NCBI GenBank assembly: GCA_964291475.2
Contig: OZ220086.1
Span: forward strand, 5,306-69,305
Reading direction: 5' to 3'
Source of the DNA: DAOUKH01 sp964291475
GTDB lineage: Bacteria; Chloroflexota; Dehalococcoidia; SHYB01
DNA: 64,000 nt
The notes below the pieces were generated by a model. The model ran no database searches. It was not told the origin of the DNA and worked only from the letters and a program-made list of their open reading frames with translations. Shown piece by piece: positions 43,458 through 52,055 of this stretch. The position numbers and the translations under genes are program-made. Within the stretch, counting starts at the first letter, position 1. The number at the start of each line of letters is the position of its first letter.

Positions 43458-44921
43458 ATGGCCCAACAAACAGTCCTGGTCACCGGTGCAACCGGGTATA
43501 TCGGCGGACGACTGGCGCCCCGCCTCGCCGGGGAAGGCCATCGCGTTCGCGTGCTCGCTCGCAGCGAGGCAAGAGTACGCTCCCGCCCCTGGGCAGACCA
43601 AGTCGAGGTCGCCGTCGGCGACGTGCTCGACCCGCCGGCCCTCTCGGAAGCACTGGCCGGCGTAGACGTTGCCTACTACCTCGTCCACAGCATGTCCAGC
43701 GGATCCGGTTTCGATGAATTGGACCTTCGCGCCGCCCGGAGCTTCGGTCACGCCGCGAAAGAAGCGGGGGTCAACCGCATCATCTACCTCGGCGGTCTTG
43801 GCGACCCGGAGGCCGACCTTTCCCGGCACCTGCGCTCCCGGCAGGAGACGGGTGAAGCCCTCCGGGAGGGCGGCGTCCCGGTCACGGAATTCCGTGCCGC
43901 GGTCATCGTTGGGGCGGGCAGCATCTCCTTTGAGATGGTCCGCTACCTTGTGGAACGCCTCCCCGTCATGGTGTGTCCCAAGTGGATCTACTCACGCATC
44001 CAACCCATCGCCGTCGACGATCTCCTGGACTACCTCGTCTCCGCCCTGAGCGTTCCGGAGAGCCGGGGCCGCGTCATCGAGATCGGCGGAAAAGACGTGA
44101 CCACCTACAAGGGGATGATGCTCGGCTACGCCGAGGCGCGGGGCCTGCGACGCTTCTTGGTCCCCGTGCCGGTGCTGACGCCGCGTCTCTCCTCGTACTG
44201 GGTGCACTGGATGACACCCATTCCCGCGAGGATTACCGAGCCGCTCGTCGACGGCCTCCGCAACGACATCGTCGTGAACGACAACCTCGCCCGCACGCTG
44301 TTCCCCCACGTTGAGCCGCGCGACTACGCCTCGGCCATCGCCGGCGTGATGAAGGAGCTCGACGAGGGCCGGATCGATACCGCGTGGAGCGACGCGGCGG
44401 GCGCCCCTGCCGGAAGCGAGGAGGCGGTGCGCCTGGAATCAAGCCAGGGGATGATCGTCGAGCGCCGCCGCCGCACGGTTGCGGCGCACGCCCGGGAGGT
44501 CTACCGCGTGTTCACCGGCATAGGCGCCGCCAGGGGTTGGTACTTCGCCACCTGGCTCTGGCGTCTACGCGGAGCGTTGGACCGTCTCTTGGGCGGCGCC
44601 GGCCTCCGCAGGGGGCGGCGCCACCCCGACGATCTGCGCGTCGGCGACGCCCTCGACTTCTGGAGAGTCGATGCAGTGGAGCCAGACCGTCTCCTCCGCT
44701 TGCGCGCCGAGATGAAGCTGCCCGGCCGCGCGTGGCTTCAGTACGAGGTCTGGGAAGCTCCCGACGGGTCGACCCAACTGGAGCAGACGGCCGCCTTCAT
44801 CCCCAAAGGGCTGGTGGGCTTGGCGTACTGGTACGGCCTCTACCCGTTGCACGCCTGGATCTTCAGCGGGCTGATCAAGGCCGTCGCCCGTCGCGCCGAG
44901 CGAGGCGTGGAAACCTGGTGA
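43458..44921 (+). CDS. NAD(P)-binding SDR fused to a DUF2867 domain
   Basis: A 487-residue fusion. The N-terminal extended SDR has VLVTGATGYIGGRLAPRLAG, DVAYYLVHSM and RIIYLGGLGD; like other NmrA/YtcG relatives it lacks a clear YxxxK. The C-terminal part (SSQGMIVERRRRTVAA onward; GWYFATWLWRLRG, AVEPDRLLRLRAEMKLPG, FIPKGLVGLAYWYGLYPLH) is DUF2867, with a start/lipid-binding-like shape and a hydrophobic end. Fusion proteins of this kind occur in many bacteria, role unknown. The last three bases overlap the tRNA-Lys gene on the other strand. Confidence 0.85.
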   Translation: MAQQTVLVTGATGYIGGRLAPRLAGEGHRVRVLARSEARVRSRPWADQVEVAVGDVLDPPALSEALAGVDVAYYLVHSMSSGSGFDELDLRAARSFGHAAKEAGVNRIIYLGGLGDPEADLSRHLRSRQETGEALREGGVPVTEFRAAVIVGAGSISFEMVRYLVERLPVMVCPKWIYSRIQPIAVDDLLDYLVSALSVPESRGRVIEIGGKDVTTYKGMMLGYAEARGLRRFLVPVPVLTPRLSSYWVHWMTPIPARITEPLVDGLRNDIVVNDNLARTLFPHVEPRDYASAIAGVMKELDEGRIDTAWSDAAGAPAGSEEAVRLESSQGMIVERRRRTVAAHAREVYRVFTGIGAARGWYFATWLWRLRGALDRLLGGAGLRRGRRHPDDLRVGDALDFWRVDAVEPDRLLRLRAEMKLPGRAWLQYEVWEAPDGSTQLEQTAAFIPKGLVGLAYWYGLYPLHAWIFSGLIKAVARRAERGVETW

Positions 44922-44990
44922 GCCGGGTGGGGATCGAACCCACGACCTACTGATTAAAAGTCAGTTGCTCTACCACTGAGCTACCGGCCC
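44916..44990 (-). tRNA. trnK: tRNA-Lys (anticodon TTT)
   Basis: Cloverleaf on the minus strand: acceptor GGGCCGG pairs with CCGGCTC (one G-U), D arm GCTC-AGTGGTA-GAGC, anticodon arm CTGACTTTTAATCAG with TTT anticodon, T arm GTGGGTTCGATCCCCAC. The discriminator is A, and CCA is encoded in the chromosome. The 3' end overlaps the stop of the convergent SDR gene. Confidence 0.95.
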
Positions 44991-45009
44991 GCGCCTTGGA
45001 CGCGGTTCA

Positions 45010-45015
45010 ATTGTA
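45010..45015 (-). promoter_or_regulatory. -10 box of tRNA-Lys
   Basis: TACAAT on the minus strand, ending 19 bases before the tRNA 5' end. No clear -35 box is visible. Confidence 0.4.
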
Positions 45016-45062
45016 CAGCGTGCGCGGGGCGCGCAATTCACCAACCGTCAAAGGTGAACCCC

Positions 45063-45476
45063 CTACGCCGGCTCGAACTTCGGCAGGGTGATCTCCGGGG
45101 TGACGTCCTCGAAGCGGACCTTCACCGGCATCCCGATCCGCACGTCGGCGGGGTCGACGTTCACCAGGTTGGACATAATCTGCACGCCGCCGGCATCGTC
45201 GATTTCGACGACGGCGACCATGTAGGGGACCTCGTCACGGAAGCCGGGGGCCGCGCTCTGGCGGATCACCGAATAGGTGTGGACCTTGCCCACGCCGTTG
45301 GAAGTGCGCCACGTCAGGCGCGTGCCGTGGCAGTGCGGGCAGATGGCGCGCGGATAGAAGACGAACTTGCCGCAATCGTCGCACTGCTGGATGTCGAGGC
45401 GGTGCTCCTTGCAGGCGGCCCAGAATGGCTCGGTCTCGACTTCTGGGACGGGGAGCGGCTTCACGTAGTCGGCCAT
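45063..45476 (-). CDS. DUF35 zinc-ribbon/OB-fold protein
   Basis: A 137-residue partner protein of thiolase-like enzymes. A rubredoxin-like zinc ribbon (DIQQCDDCGKFVFYPRAICP, with two CxxC pairs) precedes an OB fold (VHTYSVIRQS, VPYMVAVVEID, VNVDPADVRIGMPVKV). Such proteins bind acyl-CoA and activate an adjacent thiolase. It starts 22 bases after the thiolase stop. GGAGGG lies before ATG 45476. Confidence 0.9.
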   Translation of the reverse strand: MADYVKPLPVPEVETEPFWAACKEHRLDIQQCDDCGKFVFYPRAICPHCHGTRLTWRTSNGVGKVHTYSVIRQSAAPGFRDEVPYMVAVVEIDDAGGVQIMSNLVNVDPADVRIGMPVKVRFEDVTPEITLPKFEPA

Positions 45477-45498
45477 GGCGGTCCCTCCGGGTTCGCGC

Positions 45499-46677
45499 CT
45501 ACTCGTTCGTGAGGATGGCGGTGATGCCGCTGTGGCGGGTCCCCATGAACCCGCCGATGCCGTGCACCATCGCGATCTTGGCGTCCGGCACCTGCCGTTC
45601 GGTGCCGGCGAAGTCGCCGCGGAGCTGCCGGGTGGCCTCGACGAGCAGGAACATGCCGCGCATCCCGGGGTGGCAGGAGGAGAGCCCGCCGCCGTCCGGG
45701 TTGATCGGCAGCGCGCCGCCGAGCCCGATGCGCCCGTTCTCGACGAAGGCGCCGCCCTCGCCCTTCTTGCAGAAGCCGGCGTCCTCCAGCGTCAAGATGA
45801 CGTTGATGCTGAAGGCGTCGTAGATCATGCAGAAGTCGATGTCGTCGTGGGAGACGCCGGCCTGCTCGAAGGCGGCGGGGGCCGACCACGCCGCGGCGGA
45901 GACGGTGAAGTCGCGGTAGCCGCCGCTGGTGTGCTGCTGCGCCTCGGCCCCGCCCATGACGTAGACCGGCTTCGTCTTGCAGCGGGCGGCGACCTCCGGG
46001 CTCGCCACGATGATCGCGCCGCCCCCGTCGCTGATGATGCAGCAGTCGAGCAGGTGCAGCGGGTCGCAGATGAGCCGAGAGCTGACCACGTCCTCGACGG
46101 TGATGGGGTCGCGGTACTTGGCATAGGGGTTGAGCCCGGCGTGGCGGCGCATGGTCACGCCGACCTCGGCGAGCTGCTCCGGGGTGGTGCCGTAGTCGTA
46201 CATGTGCCGCTGCGCGCTGAGGGCGTAGGTCCCGATGAGAGGAATGCCCCACGGCGCCTCGAAGCTGTCGGTGACGGCCTGCTCGCCGCCGCCGGAGGCC
46301 GCCGTCCGCGCGCCGATCTTGCGCCCCTCGGTGGTGGGAAGGCTGCCGTAGACGATGGCGACGCACTTCGCCCGCCCCGCGGCGATGGCGTCGAGGGCGT
46401 GCAGCAGGTAGAGCACGAAGCTCGACCCACCGACGGCCGTCGAGTCCATGAAGGTGGGGCGCAGCCCCAGGTATTCGGCGAAGGCGATGGGCTGCATCCC
46501 GGGGACGCGCGTGGCGCAGAGCCCGTCGACGTCGCTGATGCTCAGGCCAGCGTCTTCGAGCGCGGCGAAGAGGCACTCGGCCTGCACCTGGTTGGCCGTC
46601 TTACCGGGGGCGCTCCGCAGGGGATACTCGTAGGCCCCGACGATAGCGCCCTTCTTGTAGTTCGCGTACGGACTCAT
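45499..46677 (-). CDS. Thiolase-like protein (acetyl-CoA acetyltransferase family)
   Basis: A 392-residue thiolase of the SCP-x-like type that is always paired with DUF35. GAYEYPLRSAPGKTAN, LCATRVPGMQP, the STAVGGSSFVLYLLHALDAIAAG core, and the C-terminal GIGGFMGTRHSGITAIL are the landmarks. In these proteins the nucleophilic Cys at the usual position is often lacking (STAVGGSS here), so it may act in retro-aldol cleavage or another C-C reaction rather than classical thiolysis. AGGAGG precedes ATG 46677. Confidence 0.85.
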   Translation of the reverse strand: MSPYANYKKGAIVGAYEYPLRSAPGKTANQVQAECLFAALEDAGLSISDVDGLCATRVPGMQPIAFAEYLGLRPTFMDSTAVGGSSFVLYLLHALDAIAAGRAKCVAIVYGSLPTTEGRKIGARTAASGGGEQAVTDSFEAPWGIPLIGTYALSAQRHMYDYGTTPEQLAEVGVTMRRHAGLNPYAKYRDPITVEDVVSSRLICDPLHLLDCCIISDGGGAIIVASPEVAARCKTKPVYVMGGAEAQQHTSGGYRDFTVSAAAWSAPAAFEQAGVSHDDIDFCMIYDAFSINVILTLEDAGFCKKGEGGAFVENGRIGLGGALPINPDGGGLSSCHPGMRGMFLLVEATRQLRGDFAGTERQVPDAKIAMVHGIGGFMGTRHSGITAILTNE

Positions 46678-46742
46678 CCGCGCCTCCTGACCATGGAGGT
46701 AGGAGTGTACCCGCCGTCGACGTGGCTGAACAGGCGCTCCGC

Positions 46743-48191
46743 CTAGCCCCCGGCGGCGATGGCGCGGCGGGTTTGGTGGTAGTCCACGGCGTTTCGGATA
46801 GCCTTCGCGGCCCTGTGGTAGCTGGAAAAGCAGGGGATGCCGGCGTCGCGGAGCTCCCGCTCGGTCTCGCGCAAGATTTCGGCGTGCTCGTAGGGCAGCA
46901 GCGAGTAGGGAATGGCGACGGCGGGCTTGCGTCCGCGCTCGAAGGTGCGCTTGATTGAGCGGACGTGGGCCGCCCGGATGCCTTGGTGGCGCTCCTCGTT
47001 GGAGAGGATGCCGATCTGCATGCCGATGAGGTCGATGCCGGGATCGGCCTCCAGGATGTCGAGGGTGCGGTCGATGTCGGCGATGTTCATGCCGAGGTCG
47101 ATGGGGTTGGCGGCGAAGGCGCCCACGAGCTTGAAGTAGGCACCGAGCGCCGCCTTCGACGTGTCGGAGAGCGGCGGCACGCGAAGCCCGTGCTCGGCGA
47201 AGGCGTCGGCGATGGCCACCGACTGCCCGCCCTGCCCGCCGATGAGCCCGCAGCCGGGCCCGTGAAGCTCGGGCAGCTTCATGATCACCTGCAGCGTGTC
47301 GAGGGCCTCCTCGATCGACGTAACCAGGACCGCGCCGGTCTGACGGGCGGCCGCCCGCCACAGCGCCATCGACTCCGCCAGCGCCGCGGTGTGCGACGCC
47401 GCGGCCCGGCGTCCGTCCTCGGTGCGGCCCCCCTTCCAGATGATGACCGGCTTGCGGGCGGCGACCTCGCGCAGGACGCGGAGGAAGCGGCGGCCGTCCT
47501 TCACGCTCTCGACGTAAAGGACGATGGCGCGCGTCTGGGGGTCCTGGCCGAAATACTCCAGGTAATCGGTGCTCTCCTGCACCACGCCGTTCCCGAAGCT
47601 GATCATCTTGCTGAGAGGAAGGCCGTTGTCGGGCGCGGCGATGGAGAAGAAGTTGCCGTGGGAGCCGCTCTGGCTGGCGAAGCCGACGTAGCCGCCGTCG
47701 TAGACCGGCTGGAAGGGGAGGTAGCTGAGGCCGCGGCCGGGATTGTGCAGTCCCATGCAGTTGGGCCCCAGCATGACGAGGGATGCGTCGCGGGCGATGC
47801 GCTCGATCTCGGCCTGCGCCTCGACGCCGTCCGCCCCGCCCGTCTCCGCGTAGCCGGCGGTGTACATGCAGACGCCGCCGACGCCGGCCTCGGCGCACTC
47901 GCGCAGACCGTCGGCGGCATACTTGCGGGAGAGTGCGACGATCACGTAGTCGACCGGCGCCCCGATGGCGTCGAGGGTGGGATAGCAGTCGAACCCCATT
48001 TCCCTGAGCCGCCCGGCCTCCTCGGGGTCGGACTGGACGGCGTAGAGCGGGCCTTTGAAGCGGCGCAGCGCGGGAAGGAACATATGCGGGCGGGAGGTGC
48101 GCTCGCCGAGCACGGCCACGGTCTTCGGACTGAGCGCCCGGTCCATGGCGGCGAAGTCGATGGACAGGGGAGGGCCTGGGGGAGGAGTCAC
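46743..48191 (-). CDS. NDP-forming acyl-CoA synthetase-like, CoA-binding protein
   Basis: A 482-residue protein with the CoA-binding Rossmann domain (SPKTVAVLGERTSRPHMFLP, VDYVIVALSRKYAADGLREC, NCMGLHN) and two succinyl-CoA-ligase-like domains (GFASQSGSHGNFFSI with the catalytic region, and GGQGGQSVAIADAFAEHGL). This is the alpha-type part of acetate/acyl-CoA ligases (ADP-forming); no ATP-grasp beta part is adjacent. It follows lepB by three bases. GTG 48191 is used; ATG at residue 16 is an alternative. The acyl substrate is unknown. Confidence 0.82.
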   Translation of the reverse strand: MTPPPGPPLSIDFAAMDRALSPKTVAVLGERTSRPHMFLPALRRFKGPLYAVQSDPEEAGRLREMGFDCYPTLDAIGAPVDYVIVALSRKYAADGLRECAEAGVGGVCMYTAGYAETGGADGVEAQAEIERIARDASLVMLGPNCMGLHNPGRGLSYLPFQPVYDGGYVGFASQSGSHGNFFSIAAPDNGLPLSKMISFGNGVVQESTDYLEYFGQDPQTRAIVLYVESVKDGRRFLRVLREVAARKPVIIWKGGRTEDGRRAAASHTAALAESMALWRAAARQTGAVLVTSIEEALDTLQVIMKLPELHGPGCGLIGGQGGQSVAIADAFAEHGLRVPPLSDTSKAALGAYFKLVGAFAANPIDLGMNIADIDRTLDILEADPGIDLIGMQIGILSNEERHQGIRAAHVRSIKRTFERGRKPAVAIPYSLLPYEHAEILRETERELRDAGIPCFSSYHRAAKAIRNAVDYHQTRRAIAAGG

Positions 48192-48194
48192 GGC

Positions 48195-48998
48195 TTAAGG
48201 GATGGGATCGTGCGAGGTGACAATGCCAACCTCGTTGAACGGGAAGTACGAGAACCAGGCCTTGCCGATGATGTTCCCGCGGGGGAGCATGCCCCAGGCC
48301 CGGGAGTCGAAGCTGTTCACCCGCTCGTCCCCAAAGACGAAGTAGTGCCCAGGCTGGATGTACGTGGACGGCACGCCCCGGTTTCCCAGCCGTGGCAGGT
48401 AGAACTCGTCGAGCCGGACGCCGTCGATGAACACCGAGCCGGCCTCGGCGCTCTTGCAGAGATCGCTCGTCGCGTTGCCTTGCCCGCAGACCTCTATCGT
48501 CTCCTCGGGCATGCCGATGACCCGTTTGATGAAGTTGCGGCCCGGTTCGGCGTCGCGCTTGAACACGATGACCTCGCCCCGCTGAGGCTCGCCGAACGGC
48601 TCGACATAACCGTCCTTGTCCCGGTCCAGGAAAAAGACCCAATCGGAGATGGGCTTGAAGCTGAACCGTCGGTACGCGGCCTTGTTGACGATGATGAACT
48701 GCCCGTCTTCGACGTTCGGGCTCATGCTCGTTCCTTCCACCTGGTAGTTCTGGAAGGACGTGTAGATGAGCACGAAGACGATGGCCGCGAGAAGGAGCGT
48801 GACGAGTACGCTCTGTATGGCGCGAATCCGGTCGGCGCCGTCTGCCTTGGCACTGCCGGCCTCGGAGCTTTCCGCTTCGGTACTGCCGCCGTCGGAGCTG
48901 CTCTCTTCAGAGCTGTCTGCTTCGGGGACGTCGGAGGCCGGCTCGTCCGCGGCCTCTGGCGCTTGGGGTGCCTCTGGCTCGTTGGAGGGCTCGTCCAT
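48195..48998 (-). CDS. lepB: Signal peptidase I
   Basis: A 267-residue type I signal peptidase. A Ser/Glu-rich cytoplasmic tail of about 50 residues precedes one membrane anchor (SVLVTLLLAAIVFVLIYTSF). The catalytic Ser is in GTSMSPNV (about residue 91) and the Lys in RNFIKRVIG (about 158). The GDERVNSFDSRAWG box E is present. It cuts signal peptides from exported proteins. ATG 48998 is chosen over ATG 49007, because the TATAAT at 49011-49006 would overlap the latter; the transcript appears leaderless. It is divergent from the ECF sigma gene. Confidence 0.92.
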   Translation of the reverse strand: MDEPSNEPEAPQAPEAADEPASDVPEADSSEESSSDGGSTEAESSEAGSAKADGADRIRAIQSVLVTLLLAAIVFVLIYTSFQNYQVEGTSMSPNVEDGQFIIVNKAAYRRFSFKPISDWVFFLDRDKDGYVEPFGEPQRGEVIVFKRDAEPGRNFIKRVIGMPEETIEVCGQGNATSDLCKSAEAGSVFIDGVRLDEFYLPRLGNRGVPSTYIQPGHYFVFGDERVNSFDSRAWGMLPRGNIIGKAWFSYFPFNEVGIVTSHDPIP

Positions 48999-49005
48999 GT
49001 CGTAC

Positions 49006-49011
49006 ATTATA
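49006..49011 (-). promoter_or_regulatory. -10 box of leaderless lepB
   Basis: A perfect TATAAT on the minus strand, ending seven bases before ATG 48998, so the transcript begins at or next to the start codon. Confidence 0.6.
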
Positions 49012-49020
49012 GGGTAAGCC

Positions 49021-49046
49021 GGAACCGCGTCGGCGCTGACCCGTCC
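49021..49046 (+). promoter_or_regulatory. ECF-type promoter of the sigma-factor gene
   Basis: GGAACC (49021-49026), 15 bases, then CGTC (49042-49045), matching the -35 AAC and -10 CGTC pattern of many extracytoplasmic-function sigma factors. It stands 50 bases ahead of the sigma-factor start, suggesting autoregulation. Confidence 0.55.
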
Positions 49047-49097
49047 GCTGACTAGCGTTCAAGACGTCCCCTCCCATGTGCTCGCTGCCGGTCTTCA

Positions 49098-49676
49098 ATG
49101 GATGACGAGAAGCTCATCGCGCTGAGCCGCGAGGGCGATCTCGACGCCTTCAACCAGCTCGTCGAGCGCTACCAGAGCCGGGTCTACCGGCTCGCGTACC
49201 GCATGGTGGGGCCCGCCTCCGCGGACGATGCCGCCCAAGACGCCTTCATCAGCGCGTTCAAGAGCATACGGTCGTTTCGCGGCGGGAACTTCCGCTCCTG
49301 GCTGCTCCGCATCACGGCGAACGTCTGCCGCGACCAGCTCCGGGCCGCGAAACGAAAGGCCGGGGCGTCGCTCGAGTCCATGCTCGAAGGGGGCGCTTGG
49401 GAGCCGCCCAGCCCCGGACGCTCGCCGGAGGAGGCCGCGTCCGACGCCGAGCTGAACGCCGCCATCATGACTGCGGTGGCGGCCCTGCCGCCCGACCAGC
49501 GGGCGGTGCTCGTATTGGTCGATATCGAAGGCTATTCCTATGAAGAAACGGCGGACGCAGTGGCGTCGTCGCTGGGGACGGTGAAGTCGCGGCTCAGCCG
49601 GGCAAGGGAGAAAGTCCGCGACGCATTTCGGGCCAGTCCGGAACTCTTGCCCGCCCAGTATCGTCTGAATGAGTGA
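49098..49676 (+). CDS. ECF RNA polymerase sigma factor
   Basis: A 192-residue group-4 sigma factor. Region 2 includes LVERYQSRVYRLAYRMVG and DDAAQDAFISAFKSIRSFRG with the -10 reading helix; region 4 is LPPDQRAVLVLVDIEGYSYE with the HTH following (GTVKSRLSRAREKVR). The SigE/RpoE-like layout suggests an envelope or oxidative stress role. A candidate promoter of its own type is at 49021-49046. Its last bases overlap the anti-sigma candidate gene by eight, so the two are translationally coupled. Confidence 0.92.
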   Translation: MDDEKLIALSREGDLDAFNQLVERYQSRVYRLAYRMVGPASADDAAQDAFISAFKSIRSFRGGNFRSWLLRITANVCRDQLRAAKRKAGASLESMLEGGAWEPPSPGRSPEEAASDAELNAAIMTAVAALPPDQRAVLVLVDIEGYSYEETADAVASSLGTVKSRLSRAREKVRDAFRASPELLPAQYRLNE

Positions 49677-51153
49677 GGGTGGAAGCGTGATCAAAGTCAT
49701 ACTTCGGCTGTTCACATCGCGGCGGCGACGTTGGCGCGAGTTGTTCTCGCTCGCCATCGACGACCGCCTCTCGGAGGCGGAAGCGGCGGAGCTCGAACGC
49801 ATCCTCAACCGCTGGCCCGAGGCGCGCAAGGAGCTCGACGCGATGCGCGAGGCCGTGACCGCGCTGCGCGCCGCGCCCCAAGTCGAACCGTGCCGCAGCT
49901 TCCGGCTCACGCCGGACATGGTCGAAGATCCGGCGCCCGAGCCGGTGCGGCGCCTCCCGGCGTTCGTCCCTGTGGCGGCCGGCGCGGCGGCGCTGCTCGT
50001 CTTTGCCATCATCGGCGGGACCTTGGGCCTCTTCGACGGCGGCCCGGCCGGTGACGATCCCCTGCAGTTCGCCCCGGCCCCACCGGTCACCGCTGCACCC
50101 GTCGGCCCTGCCGGCCCCGCCGGCCCCGCAGGTCTCGAAGGGATGCTCACCCCTGCGCCTGCGGCGACGTCTACGCCGGTACCGGCGCCCACGTCGACAC
50201 CCGCGCCGGAGGCCATGGCTCCCCGCGCCACGGCGATGCCGGAAGCCACGCCGGCCCCAGCCTTTGAAGCGACCGCGATGCCGCTCCCTCCGACGGCGAT
50301 GGCGGAAGCCACCGCCACGCCGGAGGCCATGATGGTGGCCGTTACCGCCACGCCGGCTCCGGCCGCTACCAGCACCCCGCAAGCGGAGCCCCCCGCGACG
50401 CCGGCGCCGGTGCTGATCGTGTCCGAGCCCACGGCGACGCCTATGGTGGCAATGCGCGCCGGCGACTCGCCTACCTCTGAAGCCATGGCCACGTCCGCCG
50501 AAGAGCGGGTAGTTTCCTCGGAGCCGACGGAGGCTGACATGATGGTGGTCGTCACGCCCACGACGGCTCCGGCGCCGACAGCTACACCCCAACCCCCCGC
50601 GACCGTTGCCCCGACGCCAACCCCGGCGCCGACGCCAACTCCGGCGCCGACGGCTCCGGCTGTTGTAGTGGTGATCACGACTACACCAACGGTGCCGGGA
50701 ATTGGGGCGGATGCGGGGACGCTGGACCCGAGTGGCGCCGAGGGAAACGTCGCCGAACTAGAGGCCGTTCTCCGCGAATACGTCGACGACATCCGGTCCG
50801 AGTTGCGTGGCCCACAAGGCCCGCCGGACCGGGCCGAGGCAGACGGCGCGGGTGGCGAAGATGGTGAAGCAGGTCCGCCTGGGCCGCGGGGAGCGACGAG
50901 TGGTCTGGATTCACGAAGCGAGCAAAGTATTGAAGGCGTCGCCGGACCACGGGGAGCGACGGGCGGCCAAGGCCCACAGGGCCCAACCGGTCCAGTGGGG
51001 CCGCACGACCAGGATCACGCCGCCGGTGCGCAGGGCCCGCCTCCCTCGCCGGAGCCGGGCGGCGGCTTCCCTTGGCTGCCGCTGCAAATCGCGGCCGCGG
51101 TGCTGCTCGCCGCCATCCTCGCGTTCGGGGCATGGTCCTACCTGCAGCGGTGA
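49669..51153 (+). CDS. Membrane anti-sigma factor candidate with Thr/Pro and collagen-like segments
   Basis: A 494-residue protein. The cytoplasmic part (DRLSEAEAAELERILNRWPE) resembles the anti-sigma helix bundle, without the zinc HxxxCxxC. Two membrane spans are seen: AAGAAALLVFAIIGGTLGLF near residues 110-130 and LQIAAAVLLAAILAFGAWSY at the end. Between them are about 300 residues of Ala/Thr/Pro repeats (ATPEAT, PTPTPAP) and a Gly-X-Y part near residues 385-460 (GPQGPP, GPPGPR, GPTGPVGP). Both ends would be in the cytoplasm with a long outer loop. ATG 49669 overlaps the sigma stop; GTG 49687 is an alternative start. Confidence 0.7.
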   Translation: MSEGGSVIKVILRLFTSRRRRWRELFSLAIDDRLSEAEAAELERILNRWPEARKELDAMREAVTALRAAPQVEPCRSFRLTPDMVEDPAPEPVRRLPAFVPVAAGAAALLVFAIIGGTLGLFDGGPAGDDPLQFAPAPPVTAAPVGPAGPAGPAGLEGMLTPAPAATSTPVPAPTSTPAPEAMAPRATAMPEATPAPAFEATAMPLPPTAMAEATATPEAMMVAVTATPAPAATSTPQAEPPATPAPVLIVSEPTATPMVAMRAGDSPTSEAMATSAEERVVSSEPTEADMMVVVTPTTAPAPTATPQPPATVAPTPTPAPTPTPAPTAPAVVVVITTTPTVPGIGADAGTLDPSGAEGNVAELEAVLREYVDDIRSELRGPQGPPDRAEADGAGGEDGEAGPPGPRGATSGLDSRSEQSIEGVAGPRGATGGQGPQGPTGPVGPHDQDHAAGAQGPPPSPEPGGGFPWLPLQIAAAVLLAAILAFGAWSYLQR

Positions 51154-51212
51154 ACCGCACGACGAAAGAAAAGAAAGTTCGCGCAAACGACGCGACACAA
51201 GGGAGGAAAACG

Positions 51213-52010
51213 ATGGACTCGCTTCAAGGGTGGAGACGCAGCGGGCTGATGGTCCTGGCTATGGTCGGAGTGGCCGCGATGCTTGCCGCCGCCTGCACAA
51301 CGGATGACTCAGACGCCCCGACCGCCGCGCCACCAGCGCCGGCACAGGAGATCACGGTGGGGGCGCAACAGACCGGGGTTTGGGTCGACGGGGCCGGCTC
51401 CGTTTCGGCCATTCCGGACGTGGCCGACCTCAACTTCGGCGTCGAGACCCGTGCCGAGACGGTCGCCCCCGCGCGCGCCGAGGCCGCGGAGGCAATGGGA
51501 GCGGTCATCGCCAGCCTGCGAAGCAATGGCGTCGCCGAGCGCGACATCAAGACCACGTACTTCTCGATCCAACCGGTCACCGTGTGGGAAGAGGGGTCAC
51601 GCGGCGAGCAGACGCCGAAGATCGTCGGCTACCGCGTGACGAACTCCGCCACGGCACGGATCCGGGACATCAACAGTGTCGGCGAGGTCATTGACGCCGC
51701 CGCTGCGGCAGGCGGCGACGCCGTGCGAATTAACGGAATCGGCCTCGCCGTGGACGACCCGCGGCCGCTGGAGGTCGACGCGCGCCGCCTCGCACTGGAA
51801 GACGCCACGGCCAAGGCCGAGCAGATCGCGTCGGTCATGAACATCACGCTCGGCGAGCCGGTCTACATCTCGCAGCAGGGCGGTACGCCGTTCGCCGTGC
51901 AGGAGTCGGCATCGTTCGCCAGGCTCGCGGCCGCGGACGCATCGACGCCGATCAGCGCCGGGGAGCAGGAGATCACCGTGCGCGTGCAGGTGGTCTTCGC
52001 CATCGAGTAG
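51213..52010 (+). CDS. SIMPL-domain (DUF541) lipoprotein
   Basis: A 265-residue exported lipoprotein (signal with lipobox AAAC in LMVLAMVGVAAMLAAAC). The SIMPL domain has VWVDGAGSVSAIPDVADLNFGVET, IKTTYFSIQPV, and GYRVTNSATARIRDI, ending in VRVQVVFAIE. Relatives such as mouse SIMPL and bacterial BP26/Omp28 self-associate; the role is poorly known. GGGAGGAAAA precedes ATG 51213. It lies 60 bases after the anti-sigma candidate, probably in the same operon, and is a candidate target of the sigma factor. Confidence 0.87.
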   Translation: MDSLQGWRRSGLMVLAMVGVAAMLAAACTTDDSDAPTAAPPAPAQEITVGAQQTGVWVDGAGSVSAIPDVADLNFGVETRAETVAPARAEAAEAMGAVIASLRSNGVAERDIKTTYFSIQPVTVWEEGSRGEQTPKIVGYRVTNSATARIRDINSVGEVIDAAAAAGGDAVRINGIGLAVDDPRPLEVDARRLALEDATAKAEQIASVMNITLGEPVYISQQGGTPFAVQESASFARLAAADASTPISAGEQEITVRVQVVFAIE

Positions 52011-52016
52011 ACGAAT

Positions 52017-52046
52017 GGTGGGGCGTCCCCCGGGGGACGCCCCACC
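52017..52046. terminator. Bidirectional hairpin terminator
   Basis: A perfect 15-base palindrome (GGTGGGGCGTCCCCC and complement) between the convergent SIMPL and ychF genes. There is no T run. Confidence 0.7.
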
Positions 52047-52055
52047 CTCCCGGCG

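Noticed and set aside
45499..48642. 1047-residue minus-strand reading
   Set aside because: Only the part from 46677 is the thiolase; the upstream part is the wrong frame of the acyl-CoA synthetase and lepB.
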